This document shows positions 4,416 through 5,186 of a DNA stretch of 5,186 nucleotides, piece after piece. A model generated the notes under the pieces. It was not told the DNA's origin. It did not search any database and worked only from the letters and a program-made list of their open reading frames with translations. The first letter of the stretch is position 1. Each line of letters starts with the position of its first letter. The DNA lies in the NCBI GenBank assembly GCA_030146405.1, contig JASLBS010000038.1, positions 1 to 5,186 of the forward strand, read 5' to 3'. Position numbers and translations under genes: made by a program. Source of the DNA: Arthrobacter sp. (GTDB lineage: Bacteria > Actinomycetota > Actinomycetes > Actinomycetales > Micrococcaceae).

Positions 4416-5186
4416 CGTCCCGTCGGTGTCGGCAGCGAACAGCGTTCCGGCGCGGGCCGGGGGAGTCTCCTGATCGTCGGTGGTGGTTGCATCGACCACG
4501 ACAACCGTCACATTGTCCCGGGCTCCGGAGCGCAGCGTGGCGGCCACGAGCTCGTCGCAGGCCTCCTGCGGGTCCTGCACGGTGCTCAGGAGCGTGCAGA
4601 TCTCCTCGTCGGTCAGCTCACCACTGAGTCCGTCGGAGCAGATGAGGAGGCGGTCGCCCTCCTCCACCGGAAGGAGCCAGATGTCCGCCTCGGCGTCGTC
4701 GCCCGTGCCCAGGGCCCTCGTGATCACGTGGCGCCGCGGGTGCGTGCGCGCCTCCTCCTCGGAGATCCTGCCGAGATCCACCATCTCCTGGACCTCCGAG
4801 TGGTCCACGGAGATCTGGCCGAACGTGCCGTTGCTCAGTCGGTAGGTGCGTGAATCGCCGGCGTTGAAGAAGAGCCAGTGCGGCTCTCCCGCCTCCTCGA
4901 CCAGCACGGCGCCGCTGACGGTGGTGCCTGCCTGCCCGCCGGTCTCGATGCGGATCTGCTCGTCGGCCTGGCCGATGAGGTCCTCGAGGTGCTCGGTGGT
5001 GAACTGCGAGCCCCTGGTGCCGATGACGCTGCTGGCTCCGAGCGTCCGTACGCAGATGCTGCTGGCAACCTCACCGGCCTCGTGCCCACCCATGCCGTCC
5101 GCCACCGCGAACACGGGATCCATGGCGATGAAGGAATCCTCGTTGAGCTCCCGCCGCAGGCCCCGATCGGTGGCGGCGCCATAGCT
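4404..5186 (-). CDS. PP2C-family protein Ser/Thr phosphatase, 5' end beyond the right edge
   Basis: The reading frame continues to the window edge, giving 260 visible residues that begin SYGAATDRGL. This is upstream of the ATG at 5123, which would cut off the conserved RRELNEDSF motif and so is not the start. All core motifs of metal-dependent PPM phosphatases are present (visible numbering): NED (15-17), the metal-binding ADGMGG with D30-G31, GTT (87-89), GDSR with D111, the flap-like segment DHSEVQEMVDLGRIS leading to HPRRHVITRALG, SDGLSG with D185, and GARDNVT with D224. Only a few N-terminal residues should be missing. It removes phosphate from Ser/Thr in the cytosol, probably opposing a Hanks-type kinase outside the window. 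After the catalytic core there is only an approximately 28-residue Thr/Asp/Pro-rich tail and no transmembrane helix, unlike membrane-bound PstP. It converges on the cyclase gene. Confidence 0.93.
   Translation of the reverse strand, partial: SYGAATDRGLRRELNEDSFIAMDPVFAVADGMGGHEAGEVASSICVRTLGASSVIGTRGSQFTTEHLEDLIGQADEQIRIETGGQAGTTVSGAVLVEEAGEPHWLFFNAGDSRTYRLSNGTFGQISVDHSEVQEMVDLGRISEEEARTHPRRHVITRALGTGDDAEADIWLLPVEEGDRLLICSDGLSGELTDEEICTLLSTVQDPQEACDELVAATLRSGARDNVTVVVVDATTTDDQETPPARAGTLFAADTDGTPSG

Noticed and set aside
1..5186. CRISPR array, insertion sequence, riboswitch (including a biotin-type control), tRNA
   Set aside because: No regularly spaced identical repeats, transposase frame, terminal inverted repeats or structured RNA gene were seen. 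The gaps between genes are short.

Overview
The window is high-GC DNA with strongly G/C-biased third codon positions, TAnnnT-type -10 boxes placed immediately before start codons, and an Rv1264-type adenylate cyclase. Together these point to an actinobacterium. The gene content and protein style suggest Micrococcales, perhaps Micrococcaceae such as Arthrobacter or a relative, but the genus is an inference.

Layout, left to right: (1) 1-321, the tail of an FGGY carbohydrate kinase (gluconokinase-like) that enters from the left and loses recognisable homology near base 185, so it looks truncated. (2) 350-571, minus strand, a 73-residue membrane protein of unknown function with two predicted helices. 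(3) 572-722, a divergent control region with a good minus-strand promoter, a possible leaderless plus-strand promoter, and two inverted repeats. One repeat, GTTAC-N6-GTAAC, lies midway between the two predicted transcription starts. (4) 723-1577, a short-chain dehydrogenase of the HSDL2 type. (5) 1625-4338, a compact three-gene operon: birA (biotin protein ligase without a DNA-binding domain), a membrane PH-domain protein starting 3 nt after the birA stop, and a class III adenylate cyclase whose start overlaps the PH-protein stop. (6) 4339-4415, a convergent junction with degenerate ~15-bp repeats and a 7-bp stem-loop. (7) 4404-5186, minus strand, a PP2C-family Ser/Thr phosphatase whose 5' end lies beyond the right edge.

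The operon links biotin attachment to carboxylases (fatty-acid and anaplerotic metabolism), a membrane protein and cAMP synthesis. The neighbouring phosphatase is a second signalling enzyme, transcribed towards the operon. The individual families are known. The least explained elements are the PH-protein/cyclase coupling, the symmetric operator-like site between the small membrane protein and the SDR, and the repeat array in which the phosphatase gene ends. I see no CRISPR array, insertion sequence, tRNA, rRNA or riboswitch, and no convincing wholly new system.
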